Part shown: positions 63,277-64,000 of the stretch, one piece after another
How positions within the stretch are numbered: the first letter of the stretch is position 1
Layout: each line of letters begins with the position of its first letter
Source: Dermatemys mawii
Taxonomy: Eukaryota; Chordata; Testudines; Dermatemydidae
DNA length: 64,000 bases
Reading direction: 5' to 3'
NCBI GenBank assembly: GCA_007922305.1
Contig: ML677351.1
Coordinates: forward strand, 15,225,790-15,289,789
Program-made: the position numbers and the translations under genes
Notes under the pieces: model-generated
Database searches by the model: none
What the model saw: only the letters and a program-made list of their open reading frames with translations
What the model was told of the DNA's origin: nothing

Positions 63277-64000
63277 CTCCAGAAGGAATTCTATGCCAAA
63301 AAATTAAAAATTATGCACATATTATTTCAAATTCTGCAAATTTTATTTGCCAATAAATAAATGTGACTCCAGCATAGCAGTGAGGAGCTCTAACCACCAT
63401 TGAGGTGGGAGATCACCCTGAAGCCCCCACATCCCCTGGTACAGGGACTCAGCAGTGAGGCTGCACCTGACCCTGACATAGTGCAAGAGCTGGGCCTGCC
63501 CCAGAAACACCCTGGGGCCCTGCCCCTCTGTGCCAGGTGCGGGTAGGCAGGCTCAGTCTAGCAGGATCCAAGCATGAAGGGACTTAGGCCTGGTCTACAG
63601 TGCAGGAAGGGGGTCAACCTAAGAGATGCAACTTCAGCTACGCAAATAGCGTAGCTGAAGTCGGCGTATCTTAGGTCAACTTACCTGGCCATCCACATAG
63701 TGGTAAGTCAACCGCTGCTGCTCCCCCATCAACTCCGTTTCTGACTCTTATGGAGGTGGAATACAGGAGTTGACGGGGAGCACACTCGGGGATCAATTTA
63801 TCTACACTAGATATGATAAATCGATCCCCGATAGATCGATCACTGCCCACCAATCCATCGAGTAGTGCAGACATACCCTTAGTGTGGGGGGATCCAGGTG
63901 TGAGGTGAGAGGTTTCAACGTGGGGCGATCTGGATGCACAGGAGCTCGTTGGGGGTTCCAGGTGCAAGGGAAATGGGACTCTACAGGGGATCCAAGTGAA
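63277..64000. mobile_element. TA-flanked TIR transposon, copy 3, cut by window edge
   Basis: It begins after TA with ctccagaaggaattctatgc caaaaaattaaaaatta, the family end also at 3997 and 10483. The core is a GC-rich run with repeated gatccaggtg-type words and contains a Harbinger MITE (63587-63878). The right end is beyond the window. Confidence 0.55.
63587..63878 (+). mobile_element. PIF/Harbinger MITE, family 1, copy 2 (exact TTA TSD)
   Basis: The ends GGCCTGGTCTACAGT and gtgcagacataccc are inverted, flanked by TTA (63584-63586 and 63879-63881). It aligns along its length with 34991-35284 (cttcagctacg, gcgtagctgaag, gataaatcgatcc), 292 against 294 bp. It is nested in the TA-flanked element. 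Confidence 0.92.

Overview
The window is nuclear DNA from a vertebrate, most likely a cryptodiran (hidden-neck) turtle. The evidence is three tRNA-derived SINE copies of the cryptodiran type (Cry I / tortoise pol III family), many CR1 LINE fragments, and DNA transposon families I know from turtle genomes. It is not prokaryotic: coding sequence is short exons with splice signals, and almost all other open frames are chance or transposon frames.

Two real genes are visible, both on the minus strand. ARL6 (BBS3, a ciliary Arf-like GTPase) occupies about 39.4-60.8 kb. Its last five coding exons are present with consistent splice sites and phases and encode the C-terminal 124 of about 186 residues. 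The exons for the N-terminal 62 residues, including the P-loop, must lie beyond base 64000. Downstream, at 19072-19214, a CpG-rich segment holds what I read as the first coding exon of CRYBG3; the rest of that gene would run off the left edge. The order ARL6 then CRYBG3 in the same orientation matches the human arrangement as I remember it.

Layout: 1-19 kb is CRYBG3 intron 1 with CR1, PIF/Harbinger MITE, hAT and TA-flanked elements; 18.9-19.6 kb is the CRYBG3 CpG island and exon 1; 19.6-39.4 kb is intergenic, with CR1, SINEs, two Tigger-like MITEs and a roughly 6.3 kb DIRS-type retroelement (29952-36240) carrying three younger DNA transposons; a 400-base assembly gap lies at 38313-38712; 39.4-60.8 kb is ARL6 with transposon-filled introns, including a roughly 4.5 kb decayed PIF/Harbinger element with both of its genes; 60.8-64 kb is further ARL6 intron or upstream sequence with LINE and MITE pieces.

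I found no tRNA or rRNA gene, CRISPR array or operon. The most interesting material is the nested transposon record, where many elements keep readable target-site duplications, rather than a new gene system.
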